From assembly GCF_014217545.1 (NCBI RefSeq), contig NZ_CP043178.1, positions 310,001 through 374,000 on the forward strand: a stretch of 64,000 bases of DNA, given 5' to 3'. The position numbers were made by a program, and so were the translations under genes. Source of the DNA: Pseudarthrobacter sp. NBSH8 (lineage in GTDB: Bacteria > Actinomycetota > Actinomycetes > Actinomycetales > Micrococcaceae). The notes under the pieces were generated by a model, which was given only the letters and a program-made list of their open reading frames with translations, had not been told where the DNA came from and did no database searches. Below are positions 50,195-58,538 of this stretch, piece by piece (position 1 is the first letter of the stretch; every line of letters starts with the position of its first letter).

Positions 50195-51622
50195 ATGAGC
50201 GCTCTAGCTCTCCTGGCCATAGCAGTAGCAGGCGTCGCCCTGCTGCTCGTGGCAGTCATCAAGTTCAAGATCCCCGCCTTCCTGGCCCTGCTGGTCGTCA
50301 GCGTGGGCGTGGCCCTCACCGCCGGAATCCCGCTGGCCGACGTCGTCAAAACCGTCACGGAAGGCATGGGCGGCACACTGGGCAACGTGGCCATCCTCGT
50401 CGGCCTCGGCGCCATGCTCGGCAAGATGATCGAAATCTCGGGCGGGGCCCAGGCCCTGGCCGGTAAGTTCACCCAGCTGCTGGGCCCGCGCCGCGTCATC
50501 GCCGCGCTCACCTCGGCCGCCTTCCTGCTGGCCATCCCCGTATTCTTCGACGTCGGATTCATCATCCTGATCCCGATCATCTACGGCTTCGCCAAGGCCG
50601 CCGGCGTCAACCCGGTCAAGATCGGCCTGCCGGTCGGCGCGATCATGCTGGCCATCCACGTTGTTGTCCCGCCGCACCCGGGAGTTGTGGGCGGCGCCGG
50701 CATCCTGGGCGCGGACATCGGATGGACCACCATCATCGGCTTGACCCTCTGCATCCCCGTCGGCGTCCTCGGATACTTCGTTGCCCGGCGGCTGAACCGC
50801 CGCGACTTCACCATGCTCCCGTCCACTGCGGAGCAGTTCCGGCTCTTCGGCACCGGAAAATCCGAGGTCGAACAGGATGCAAACGAAGGCGGATCCGGCG
50901 TTGCCGTCAAGACCCGCGTCTCGCCGGTCAAGACCGCTCCAAGCCCGGCCATGATCATCTCCCTTATCGTCCTGCCGATCCTGATGATCATGGTGGGAAC
51001 CCTCGGTGCCGTCATCCTGCCTAAGGGCACCCCTGCGGCAGACGTTGCCACCTTCGTCGGTGCGCCGCTCATCGCCCTGCTGACCACCCTGGGACTCGCC
51101 TACTACTTCCTGGGCATCCGCCGCGGCTGGACCTCACAGCAGACCGGTGAAGTCATGGACTCCGCCCTGGCCCCCACGGCCATCGTGATCCTCGTAACCG
51201 GCGCCGGCGGTGTCTTCGGTAAGGTACTGACCGTCTCCGGAATCGGCAAGGCGCTCGCCGAGGGCCTGCACACAGTCGGCCTCCCGGTCATCCTGATGGC
51301 CTTCGTCCTGGCCGCGATCCTCCGGGCCTCACAGGGCTCCGCCACGGTTGCCATCATCACGACCGCAGGCCTGCTGAGCGCTTCGGTTGCCGACGGCGGC
51401 TACTCACCGGTGCAGACCGCACTCATCCTGGTAGCGATCGGCTTCGGCGCCTTCGGCCTCAGCCACGTCAACGATTCAGGCTTCTGGATCGTCACGCGTT
51501 TCCTGGGCCTGTCCGTCGCGGACGGACTGCGGACCTGGACCGTGCTCACCACCATCCTTGGACTGGCAGGCTTCGCCCTGACGTTCCTGGTATGGATCCT
51601 GGCCGGCGGCCTGAGCGTCTGA
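50195..51622 (+). CDS. GntP-family permease
   Basis: GntP proteins are proton-coupled symporters for gluconate and related sugar acids. The 475-aa protein has about 12-14 hydrophobic segments, with family stretches such as HVVVPPHPGVVGGAGILGAD and SHVNDSGFWIVTRFLGLS. A cytoplasmic loop at about 210-245 is charged and variable. In this operon it probably takes up a four-carbon acid sugar such as threonate or erythronate. Its TGA overlaps the next ATG by one base (TGATG). Confidence 0.94.
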   Translation: MSALALLAIAVAGVALLLVAVIKFKIPAFLALLVVSVGVALTAGIPLADVVKTVTEGMGGTLGNVAILVGLGAMLGKMIEISGGAQALAGKFTQLLGPRRVIAALTSAAFLLAIPVFFDVGFIILIPIIYGFAKAAGVNPVKIGLPVGAIMLAIHVVVPPHPGVVGGAGILGADIGWTTIIGLTLCIPVGVLGYFVARRLNRRDFTMLPSTAEQFRLFGTGKSEVEQDANEGGSGVAVKTRVSPVKTAPSPAMIISLIVLPILMIMVGTLGAVILPKGTPAADVATFVGAPLIALLTTLGLAYYFLGIRRGWTSQQTGEVMDSALAPTAIVILVTGAGGVFGKVLTVSGIGKALAEGLHTVGLPVILMAFVLAAILRASQGSATVAIITTAGLLSASVADGGYSPVQTALILVAIGFGAFGLSHVNDSGFWIVTRFLGLSVADGLRTWTVLTTILGLAGFALTFLVWILAGGLSV

Positions 51623-52473
51623 TGCGCACCCGACTCGACCAGCTGGTCACGCAAGCCCTCCAGCAGGGCTCGGCCGTTCCCGCCTTCACCTGCTACGACT
51701 TCACCACGGCGCTTGCCGTAGTGGGCGCGGCCGAGGACGCTGGCCACGGGATCATCCTGCTGGTGGCCCCCAAGACGGCTGCCACGGCGAACGGACTGCG
51801 GCTGATCGCCGCGCTCCGTGGCCTGGCAGACGCCGCGTTCGTTCCGGTGGCTGTCCAGCTTGATCACGCGACGGACCTCAAGGTGATGGCCGACGCCGTC
51901 GCCGCGGGGGCGGATTCGGTCCTCGCGGACGGTTCCTCCTTGCCGTATGAGGAGAACATTGCGCTGGTCCGTCAGGCACGCGCTGTGCTGGGCGCCGACG
52001 TCGTGCTTGAAGCCGAACTCGGCGGCCTGGCCGGCGACGAGGACCGGGCCTTCGGCGCGGATGAAGCCGGTGTGGCCGTTGCAGGGCTGACGGATTCCGC
52101 CCAGGTGGAGGATTTTGTGGCCCGGACCGGCGCTGAACTGCTGGCTGTAGCGGTGGGCAACGTCCACGGCAAGTACAAGGGCGAGCCCCAGCTTCGCTGG
52201 GACGTCCTGCAGGACATTGCCGTGCGGACGCACATTCCCCTGGTGCTCCACGGCGCGTCCGGCATCCCTGCGGGGGAGCTGGTCAAGGCAGCCGCGATGA
52301 ACGTGGGCAAGGTGAACTTCAACACCGAGCTCCGCACCGGGTTGCTGGCCACACTCCAGGAACAGCTGCCCGCGCACCGTGCCGACGGCGAGAACCTCCA
52401 GGGCCTGCTGGGCCACTGGAACACCACGGCCAGGGAGTTCGCCACATCGGCGCTGGGCATGCTCACCCGGTGA
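51622..52473 (+). CDS. Class II fructose-bisphosphate-aldolase-like enzyme
   Basis: This is a zinc-dependent aldolase of the class II FBA fold, 283 aa from the ATG at 51622 that overlaps the GntP stop. The metal and phosphate motifs are visible: VQLDHATDLKVM, EAELGGLAGDED, VGNVHGKYKGEP and LVLHGASGIPAGEL with VNFNTELRTG. Known threonate/erythronate operons usually carry an AraD-like (OtnC) aldolase-type enzyme with an OtnI isomerase here. This FBA-type protein takes that position instead, and no isomerase is present, so the phosphorylated keto acid may be cleaved directly or a different sugar may be used. Substrate unproven. Confidence 0.82.
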   Translation: MRTRLDQLVTQALQQGSAVPAFTCYDFTTALAVVGAAEDAGHGIILLVAPKTAATANGLRLIAALRGLADAAFVPVAVQLDHATDLKVMADAVAAGADSVLADGSSLPYEENIALVRQARAVLGADVVLEAELGGLAGDEDRAFGADEAGVAVAGLTDSAQVEDFVARTGAELLAVAVGNVHGKYKGEPQLRWDVLQDIAVRTHIPLVLHGASGIPAGELVKAAAMNVGKVNFNTELRTGLLATLQEQLPAHRADGENLQGLLGHWNTTAREFATSALGMLTR

Positions 52474-52509
52474 CGCCCTCTTGAGTTTTGGGGAGGCTAG
52501 GATCAGCAC

Positions 52510-52914
52510 ATGATCCTGGCCTCCCTTCTTTTTGCGTTCATCGCCGCCGCGCTGCACGTGTACATCTTCACCATGGAGTCCCTCACGTGGACCACCCCGG
52601 CCACCTGGAAACGTTTCGGCCTCGCCTCCCAGGCCGACGCCGAGACCACCAAGCCACTCGCCTACAACCAGGGCTTTTACAACCTGTTCCTGGCCATCGG
52701 CGCGTTCATCGGAGTGGGCTGCGTGGCGCTTGGCCCCGGCGCCTCGGCGCAGCAGGTGGCCGGCTGGACCCTCATTTTCAGCTGCTGCGGCTCCATGCTG
52801 CTCGCCGCCGCGGTGCTGGCACTGAGTGGGAAAAAGTACCTCCGCGCGGCGGCGCTTCAAGGCACGACGCCGCTGCTCGCCGTCGTGCTTGGGTTGCTGG
52901 CCGTTGCGGGCTGA
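52510..52914 (+). CDS. DUF1304 membrane protein
   Basis: The 134-aa protein has four hydrophobic segments, beginning with ASLLFAFIAAALHVYIFTME and the charged-aromatic motif W..P..WKRF. NQGFYNLFLAIGAFIGVG matches the conserved NQGLYNGFLA-type stretch of DUF1304. The function of the family is unknown. It follows the aldolase by 36 bp, so it could be read from the acid-sugar operon, but the families are not otherwise linked. Confidence 0.9.
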   Translation: MILASLLFAFIAAALHVYIFTMESLTWTTPATWKRFGLASQADAETTKPLAYNQGFYNLFLAIGAFIGVGCVALGPGASAQQVAGWTLIFSCCGSMLLAAAVLALSGKKYLRAAALQGTTPLLAVVLGLLAVAG

Positions 52915-53014
52915 CTGGCCCTGCTGGCGTTGCGGCTGGTCCTTTGCTGGCCGGGAGCGCATCGCGGGCGGACAATTGAGTCAACAACAGCATCGGCGCA
53001 TGTAGGGACTGCAC

Positions 53015-54379
53015 GTGAGTGGTGTGAAGGAGCCGGGGCCGGCCCCGCAGGGTGATCTGGCGGTCCAGCGCGACCTGGTGATCGACCTTGTCCGGTTCTT
53101 CTGCCTGGCCCTGGTGGTGGTGGGCCACTGCATGATGGTCAGCCCCGTCCTGCAAAGGGACGGCACCGTGACCTCCGAAAACACCCTCGGCGATCAGCCG
53201 TGGTTCGTGCCCGTCATCTGGATCTTTATGGTCATGCCGCTGTTCTTCGTGACCGGCGGCACCACCGGGCTGCAGTCCTGGCAGCGGCTGCAGGCCCTTG
53301 GCGGCACCGGCTTGGAGTTTGCCCAGGCCCGGCTCCTGCGGCTGGTCCGTCCGGCGGCGGCCCTCCTGGCGGTGATGTTCCTGGGCCTTTCGGCGGCGCT
53401 TCTGTTCGGTGTGGACGCCCAGGTGGTCCAGCTGATGGCCACCGGAGCCGGTATGCCCCTGTGGTTCCTTGCCGCCTACCTTGCAGCCCAGCTCAACATT
53501 CCGCTCCTGGCCCGGTTCCACAGCCGCGCGCCCTGGCTGACTGTTGCCGTCCTGGCCGCCCTGGTAGTGGCCGTCGACTGCTTCCGCGGGGCCCTTCCCG
53601 TGCTCGCCTACGCGAATCTTGTCTTCCTGTGGTGCGCGGTGCAGCAGCTCGGCTTCCTGATGGCAGACGGACATCTCGCCAGGCTCACCCGCTCCGGCCT
53701 GGTGGGGCTCATCCTGGCAGCCAACCTGCTGCTCGGGCTGGTCACCGGCCTGGGCCTCTACTCCGGAAACATGCTGGTTAACCTCAACCCGCCCAACCTT
53801 TGCCTGCTGCTCCTGGGCGTGTCCCAGGCCGCAGCGCTCCAGCTTTTCCGGCCGGGGCTCGGCTGGGTTTCCGGCGTGCGCTGGGTCCGCGCCGTGGTTA
53901 TGATCGCCGGCCGCCGCTCCATGACCGTTTACCTCTGGCACCTGCCGCTGCTCGTGGCCATGTCCGGGCTCCTGCTCCTCACAGACTTCCCCAAGCCCGC
54001 GGCAGGCACAGCTGAATGGTGGTGGGCCCGTCCGCTCGTCCTCCTGGGCATTGTGGCCCTTCTGCTCCCGGTGCTGGCCGCGTTCGGTGGCCTTGAGGAA
54101 CGTCCGACGGCGTCTGTCCACACCCGCGGCAGGCCCGCCGCAGCGGTGCTGACGGCCGCCGTCGTCGTCTTCATTCCGGTGGCGAACGCTGCCCTCAACG
54201 GTCTGACGCTCGGCCTGCTCGGAGGTGGCGCCGCATGCTTTGTGTTGGCCGTGCTGCTGCTGGGCAGGATGCCGGAACGCGTCCCCGGCGATGTCCGTGC
54301 CGAACGGGCCGCCCACAACGGACGGCAGCCTGATGGGCCATTGCCAGCCGGGCCAAGTAGTGCCAATGTCGAACCATGA
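53015..54379 (+). CDS. Acyltransferase-family membrane protein
   Basis: The 454-aa protein is a ten-or-so-segment membrane acyltransferase (acyltransferase 3 type). It begins with a polar tail, then VIDLVRFFCLALVVVGHCMM carrying the catalytic-type His, and FVTGGTTGLQSW. Family members add acyl groups to cell-surface sugars or antibiotics. The start is GTG 53015. Its TGA overlaps the next gene by four bases (ATGA). A 512-codon minus-strand frame over the same bases is a shadow. Confidence 0.88.
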   Translation: MSGVKEPGPAPQGDLAVQRDLVIDLVRFFCLALVVVGHCMMVSPVLQRDGTVTSENTLGDQPWFVPVIWIFMVMPLFFVTGGTTGLQSWQRLQALGGTGLEFAQARLLRLVRPAAALLAVMFLGLSAALLFGVDAQVVQLMATGAGMPLWFLAAYLAAQLNIPLLARFHSRAPWLTVAVLAALVVAVDCFRGALPVLAYANLVFLWCAVQQLGFLMADGHLARLTRSGLVGLILAANLLLGLVTGLGLYSGNMLVNLNPPNLCLLLLGVSQAAALQLFRPGLGWVSGVRWVRAVVMIAGRRSMTVYLWHLPLLVAMSGLLLLTDFPKPAAGTAEWWWARPLVLLGIVALLLPVLAAFGGLEERPTASVHTRGRPAAAVLTAAVVVFIPVANAALNGLTLGLLGGGAACFVLAVLLLGRMPERVPGDVRAERAAHNGRQPDGPLPAGPSSANVEP

Positions 54380-54705
54380 CTGAGAACATGATTTCCACAG
54401 AGGACAAGTTCAGCCCGGACGTCTCGCTGTCCAGGGATGACGAGCATCACCGCTACGAGCTGCGGGTGGGCGGGAAGGTCGCCGTCCAGTCCTTCTTCCG
54501 GGACCTGCCCGGACACGTGGATTTCCTCCACACCGACACCGCCGAGGACTTCAAGGGGCAGGGACTGGGAAAGGTGTTGGCTCACTTCGCGCTGGACGAC
54601 GTGGTGGCTTCGGGTAAGCGGATCATTCCGCATTGCCCGTTCATTGCCGGCTACCTCCGTGCACACGAGGGGTACGAACAGCACATCGACTGGCCGGACA
54701 ACTAG
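54376..54705 (+). CDS. Small GCN5-related N-acetyltransferase (YjdJ type)
   Basis: The 109-aa protein belongs to the short GNAT group that lacks most of the domain's first part: DLPGHVDFLHTDTAEDFKGQ, then GLGKVLAHFALDDVVASGKR with the acetyl-CoA loop GQGLGK, and PHCPFIAGYLRAHEGY. Such small acetyltransferases have no settled substrate. It is translationally coupled to the acyltransferase gene. The 172 bp to desA hold the iron-box promoter. Confidence 0.9.
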   Translation: MTENMISTEDKFSPDVSLSRDDEHHRYELRVGGKVAVQSFFRDLPGHVDFLHTDTAEDFKGQGLGKVLAHFALDDVVASGKRIIPHCPFIAGYLRAHEGYEQHIDWPDN

Positions 54706-54811
54706 CGCGGAGTATCTTGCCCCCCGATTCGCGACCGGGGCCAGTCAATGACGCGCCCCCGCCGACGAACGCCCGTATTCACGCAGCTTCAGATAAATAA
54801 GTCACTAAAGT

Positions 54812-54847
54812 TTGACGAAAAGGTGTACCTAAGTAAGGCTTACCTTG
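54812..54847 (+). promoter_or_regulatory. desA promoter with an overlapping iron box
   Basis: TTGACG at 54812-54817 and TAAGGC at 54834-54839 are spaced by 16 bp. CTAAGTA AGGCT TACCTTG (54829-54847) matches the 19-bp actinobacterial IdeR/DmdR consensus in 13 of 19 positions, including the AGGCT core. An iron-loaded repressor here would block the -10 box, so the siderophore operon should be induced by iron limitation. Confidence 0.75.
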
Positions 54848-54877
54848 CTAAAGACAATCCGCAACGTCGAACTAAGG

Positions 54878-56569
54878 ATGACCACTGTGCCGCTGCTGCC
54901 CCGTGTTGATGAGATGGACGTGGATGAAAATCGGGTGAGCGAAACCCTGCCCGGGCAGGATTTCGGTTCCCGGGTGGAGCTGGCCCTCGTTGCCACCAAC
55001 CATCTGTTCAACACCAGGAACTCCAGCCGGTACGTGGCGCAGGTGCTGCAGGGCGTCAACGCCGTGGCCACCAAGCTGGACCGCACCACCCGGCCGTTCT
55101 CCGGCGTCGGGCCTGCCGAAATGAAGGCGCGCATCGGCGCCGTGGACCTGGACCAGCCGCTCCCGGACACAGCCGCGGCGCTGGAAGAGCTGGAGGCCGT
55201 GTACCTCCGGGACGCCAACTACTTCCACGACGCGAAGTACGCAGCCCACCTGAACTGCCCGGTGGTGATCCCGGCACTGGTGGGGGAGGCCATCCTGTCC
55301 GCGGTGAACTCCTCGATGGACACCTGGGACCAGAGCGCCGGGGCCACCATGATCGAGCGCCGGCTCATCGACTGGACCGCCGAAAGGCTGCAGCTGGGGG
55401 CTGCAGCCGATGGCGTATTCACCTCCGGCGGCAGCCAGTCCAACCTGCAGGCACTTCTGATTGCGCGCAACCACGCCGTTGCGGGGCTGCGGCAGGAGCC
55501 GGCCAACGCCGGACTCCGGCTGCCCGCCATGCTGGAAAAGCTGCGCATTTTCACGTCCGCGGACAGCCACTTCAGCATCCAGAAGTCCGCGTCCATGCTG
55601 GGCATGGGCTTCGACGCCGTCATCTCCGTCCCGTGCGCCGCTGACCACAAGATGGACCCGGCCGCGCTCGCCGAGTCCATGGCGGAAACGCACGACGCCG
55701 GGCTGATTCCGATGGCGGTTGTGGCCACCGCCGGGACCACCGACTTCGGTGCGGTGGACCCGCTGGCGGACCTCGCCGCCCTGGCCCGCGCCTACGGTGC
55801 CTGGTTCCACATTGACGCAGCTTACGGCGGCGGGCTGATGGTTTCCGGCCGTTACTGCCACCTGCTGGACGGGACCCGGCTGGCCGATTCCGTCACCGTT
55901 GACTTCCACAAAACGTTCTTCCAGCCCGTCAGCTCCAGCGCCCTGCTGGTCCGCGACCGAGCGATGCTCCAGCACGTCACCTACTACGCGGACTACCTGA
56001 ACCCTGAAAGCGCCGCGCAGGCCGAGATCCCCAACCAGGTGGACAAGAGTATCCAGACCACCCGGCGCTTTGACGCGCTCAAGCTGTGGCTGACCCTGCG
56101 CATCATGGGCGCTGATGCCATTGGCGCCCTGTTTGATGAAGCGATCGATCTCGCCGCCCGGGTGGGATCCGTGCTGGCGGCCGACGGCGACTTTGAGCTC
56201 GCCGCCGACCCGCAGCTCAGCACGCTGGTGTTCCGGTACCGGCCCCGGGTGGCCGGAACTGTGTCCGGTGCTGCTGCCCTTGCCGGCGCCGGTTTTGCCG
56301 ATGTCGGCCTCACCGACGCTCACGGGCGGCTTTCCGAGGACGCGGCCGACACCCTCAGCCTGGCCATCCGCGCAGCGGTCTTCGCGTCCGGGCAGGCCGT
56401 GGTGGCTGGCACCAAGGTGGCCGGCAGGCACTACCTGAAGTTCACCCTCCTCAACGCCGAAGCAACCCTCGAGGACATCAGCGAGATCATCGAACTGCTG
56501 CGCCGCACCGGTGCGCAACTGCTGGACGGCGACGGTGTTAGCCCCAGCACCAGCGTGGTGTCCGCATGA
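54878..56569 (+). CDS. desA: PLP-dependent lysine decarboxylase DesA (siderophore)
   Basis: DesA decarboxylates lysine to cadaverine, the first step of desferrioxamine synthesis. The 563-aa group II decarboxylase has the HIDAAYGGGLM motif with the cofactor Asp and TVDFHKTFFQP with the PLP-binding Lys. AGGATMIERRLIDW-type substrate residues are in order earlier. A TTG at 54845 is in frame but lies inside the iron box, so I choose ATG 54878. Diaminobutyrate decarboxylase is the nearest alternative; the three downstream genes support DesA. Confidence 0.9.
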   Translation: MTTVPLLPRVDEMDVDENRVSETLPGQDFGSRVELALVATNHLFNTRNSSRYVAQVLQGVNAVATKLDRTTRPFSGVGPAEMKARIGAVDLDQPLPDTAAALEELEAVYLRDANYFHDAKYAAHLNCPVVIPALVGEAILSAVNSSMDTWDQSAGATMIERRLIDWTAERLQLGAAADGVFTSGGSQSNLQALLIARNHAVAGLRQEPANAGLRLPAMLEKLRIFTSADSHFSIQKSASMLGMGFDAVISVPCAADHKMDPAALAESMAETHDAGLIPMAVVATAGTTDFGAVDPLADLAALARAYGAWFHIDAAYGGGLMVSGRYCHLLDGTRLADSVTVDFHKTFFQPVSSSALLVRDRAMLQHVTYYADYLNPESAAQAEIPNQVDKSIQTTRRFDALKLWLTLRIMGADAIGALFDEAIDLAARVGSVLAADGDFELAADPQLSTLVFRYRPRVAGTVSGAAALAGAGFADVGLTDAHGRLSEDAADTLSLAIRAAVFASGQAVVAGTKVAGRHYLKFTLLNAEATLEDISEIIELLRRTGAQLLDGDGVSPSTSVVSA

Positions 56570-57948
56570 GCACCCCGGACTTTAGCGCTTCTGCAGAAAC
56601 GCGCATTTTCGACTTCGCCGGGATCGGCGTCGGGCCCTTCAACCTGGGCCTTGCCGCCCTCAGTGAGCCGGTGGACGGGCTGGACGGCGTCTTCCTGGAG
56701 CAGCGGGAATCCTTCGACTGGCACCCCGGCATGATGCTGGAGCCGGCGCATCTCCAGGTGCCGTTTATGGCGGACCTGGTGACGCTGGCCGACCCCACCT
56801 CGCCGTATTCGTTCCTGAATTTCCTCAAGCAGACCGGCCGGCTCTACCGGTTCTATATCCGAGAAAACGTCTATCCGCTGCGCGCGGAGTACAACCAGTA
56901 CTGCCAGTGGGTGGCCGGCCAGCTGCGGTCCGTCCGTTTTAGCACAGCCGTGCTGGATATAACGTACGACGCCGCCGTGTACCGCCTTTCGGTGGAAGGC
57001 CCGGAGGGGCCCGAGGTGCTGCTGGCCCGGCGGCTGGTGCTGGGCACAGGCACGTCGCCGTACGTGCCGGCGTCCTGTGACGGAATAGTCGGGTCTGCTG
57101 TTGGTGGCGGCGGGGGGCTTGTCCTCCACAACGCCGACTACCTGTCGAGGAAGAGTGAACTGCAGGCCAAACGCAGCATCACCCTCGTGGGCAGCGGCCA
57201 GAGTGCCGCGGAAATCTACTACGAGCTCCTGCAGGACATGGACACCTACGGCTACCAGCTGAACTGGGTCACCCGGTCCGGGCGTTTCTTCCCGCTGGAA
57301 TACACCAAGCTCACCCTGGAGATGACCTCGCCGGAGTACGTGGATTACTTCCATGGGCTGCCTCAGGACCAGCGTGACGGCCTGATCAAGAGCCAGAAAA
57401 ACCTGTACAAGGGCATCAACTCCGAGCTGATCGATGCCATCTACGACCTCCTGTACACCAAGAGCCTCTCCGGCATGGTGGACACCCAGCTGCTGACGCA
57501 CTCATCGCTCACCGACGCCGCGTGGGATCCCGCGGCAGGCGCCCACACGCTGCAGCTCCGGCACGAGGAGCAGGGTTCGGATTATGTTCTGGACAGCGAA
57601 GCAGTGGTCCTGGCCACCGGCTACACCTACCGGGAGCCGGACTTCCTGGCGGGCATCCAGAATCGGATCGCCAGGGACACCGCCGGCCGGTTCGCCGTGG
57701 CACGCAACTACGGCACCGGCGTGGAACCCGGCGAAATATTCGTCCAGAACGCCGAACTGCACACGCACGGCTTTGTCACCCCGGACCTCGGCATGGCCGC
57801 CTATCGCAACTCGTGCATCCTGCGTGAGATCACCGGCCGCGAGGTCTATCCCGTGGAACGCAGCATCGCGTTCCAGCAGTTCGGACCGCCCCGGCCCGGC
57901 CCAATCGCTGTGCCGGCTCCGTTCCAGGCTGCGGAGGTGCCCGCGTGA
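56566..57948 (+). CDS. desB: Lysine/cadaverine N-hydroxylase DesB
   Basis: DesB is an FAD- and NADPH-dependent monooxygenase that hydroxylates cadaverine to N-hydroxycadaverine. The 460-aa protein shows the FAD motif GIGVGPFNLGLAAL, the substrate region GMMLEPAHLQVPFMADLV, the NADPH motif LVGSGQSAAEIY and ATGYTYREPDFL of this family. A glycine-rich insert (GGGGG near residue 184) precedes the NADPH domain. It overlaps desA by four bases (ATGA) and desC by four (GTGA). Confidence 0.93.
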   Translation: MSTPDFSASAETRIFDFAGIGVGPFNLGLAALSEPVDGLDGVFLEQRESFDWHPGMMLEPAHLQVPFMADLVTLADPTSPYSFLNFLKQTGRLYRFYIRENVYPLRAEYNQYCQWVAGQLRSVRFSTAVLDITYDAAVYRLSVEGPEGPEVLLARRLVLGTGTSPYVPASCDGIVGSAVGGGGGLVLHNADYLSRKSELQAKRSITLVGSGQSAAEIYYELLQDMDTYGYQLNWVTRSGRFFPLEYTKLTLEMTSPEYVDYFHGLPQDQRDGLIKSQKNLYKGINSELIDAIYDLLYTKSLSGMVDTQLLTHSSLTDAAWDPAAGAHTLQLRHEEQGSDYVLDSEAVVLATGYTYREPDFLAGIQNRIARDTAGRFAVARNYGTGVEPGEIFVQNAELHTHGFVTPDLGMAAYRNSCILREITGREVYPVERSIAFQQFGPPRPGPIAVPAPFQAAEVPA

Positions 57949-58538
57949 GCTTCACGTTCCGCTGTGCTGACGCCGTTGCAGACGCACCCCTCCTCCACAG
58001 CTGGGTGACCCAGCCGTACGCGTCGTTCTGGGGGATGCTGTCCTCCACAGTTGACGGCGTTGTGGAGGAATACTCGAGAATCCAGGCAACGGGGCATCAC
58101 CATGCCTTGCTGGGGATCAACGACGACGGCGTCCCCGCCTTCCTGATGGAGGAATACCTTCCGGCCGCCTCGCCTCTGGCCGCGGTCTATGCCGTGCAGG
58201 AGGGCGACATCGGCATGCACCTGCTGGTGGCACCGCCGTCGGGAGACCCCAAGCCGGGGTACACGGCCGCGGTGATGGACGCCGTGCTGGAGCGGCTGTT
58301 CGAAAAGCCAGGCGTGGAACGCGTGGTGGTGGAACCGGACGCTAGGAACTCCAAGATCCATGTGCTCAACGAGCGGCTCGGCTTCCAGCCGTCGGGGGTA
58401 GTCAACCTGCCGGACAAGGAAGCGCTGCTCAGCTTCTGCACGCGCCAGGACTACCTCGCCGCCCGCGCAGCCCTGCGCCACACCCAAGACCCTTCCCATG
58501 AACTTTCCGCCCCGATCCACCAGGGAGCACCACTGTGA
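57945..58538 (+). CDS. desC: Siderophore acyltransferase DesC (GNAT family)
   Basis: DesC acylates N-hydroxycadaverine with succinyl- or acetyl-CoA to form the hydroxamate units of desferrioxamine. The 197-aa GNAT protein is of the IucB/RhbD type: LLHSWVTQPYASFWGML, HHALLGINDDGVPAFLMEEY, and GDIGMHLLVAPP with NSKIHVLNERLGFQPSGVV. The start overlaps the desB stop, and its stop overlaps the desD start (GTGA). Confidence 0.92.
   Translation: MSFTFRCADAVADAPLLHSWVTQPYASFWGMLSSTVDGVVEEYSRIQATGHHHALLGINDDGVPAFLMEEYLPAASPLAAVYAVQEGDIGMHLLVAPPSGDPKPGYTAAVMDAVLERLFEKPGVERVVVEPDARNSKIHVLNERLGFQPSGVVNLPDKEALLSFCTRQDYLAARAALRHTQDPSHELSAPIHQGAPL

Noticed and set aside
52778..54316. 512-codon minus-strand frame
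   Set aside because: Gln/Gly/His-rich shadow of the membrane acyltransferase gene.
54872..56518. 548-codon minus-strand frame
   Set aside because: Shadow of desA; the PLP motifs are on the plus strand.
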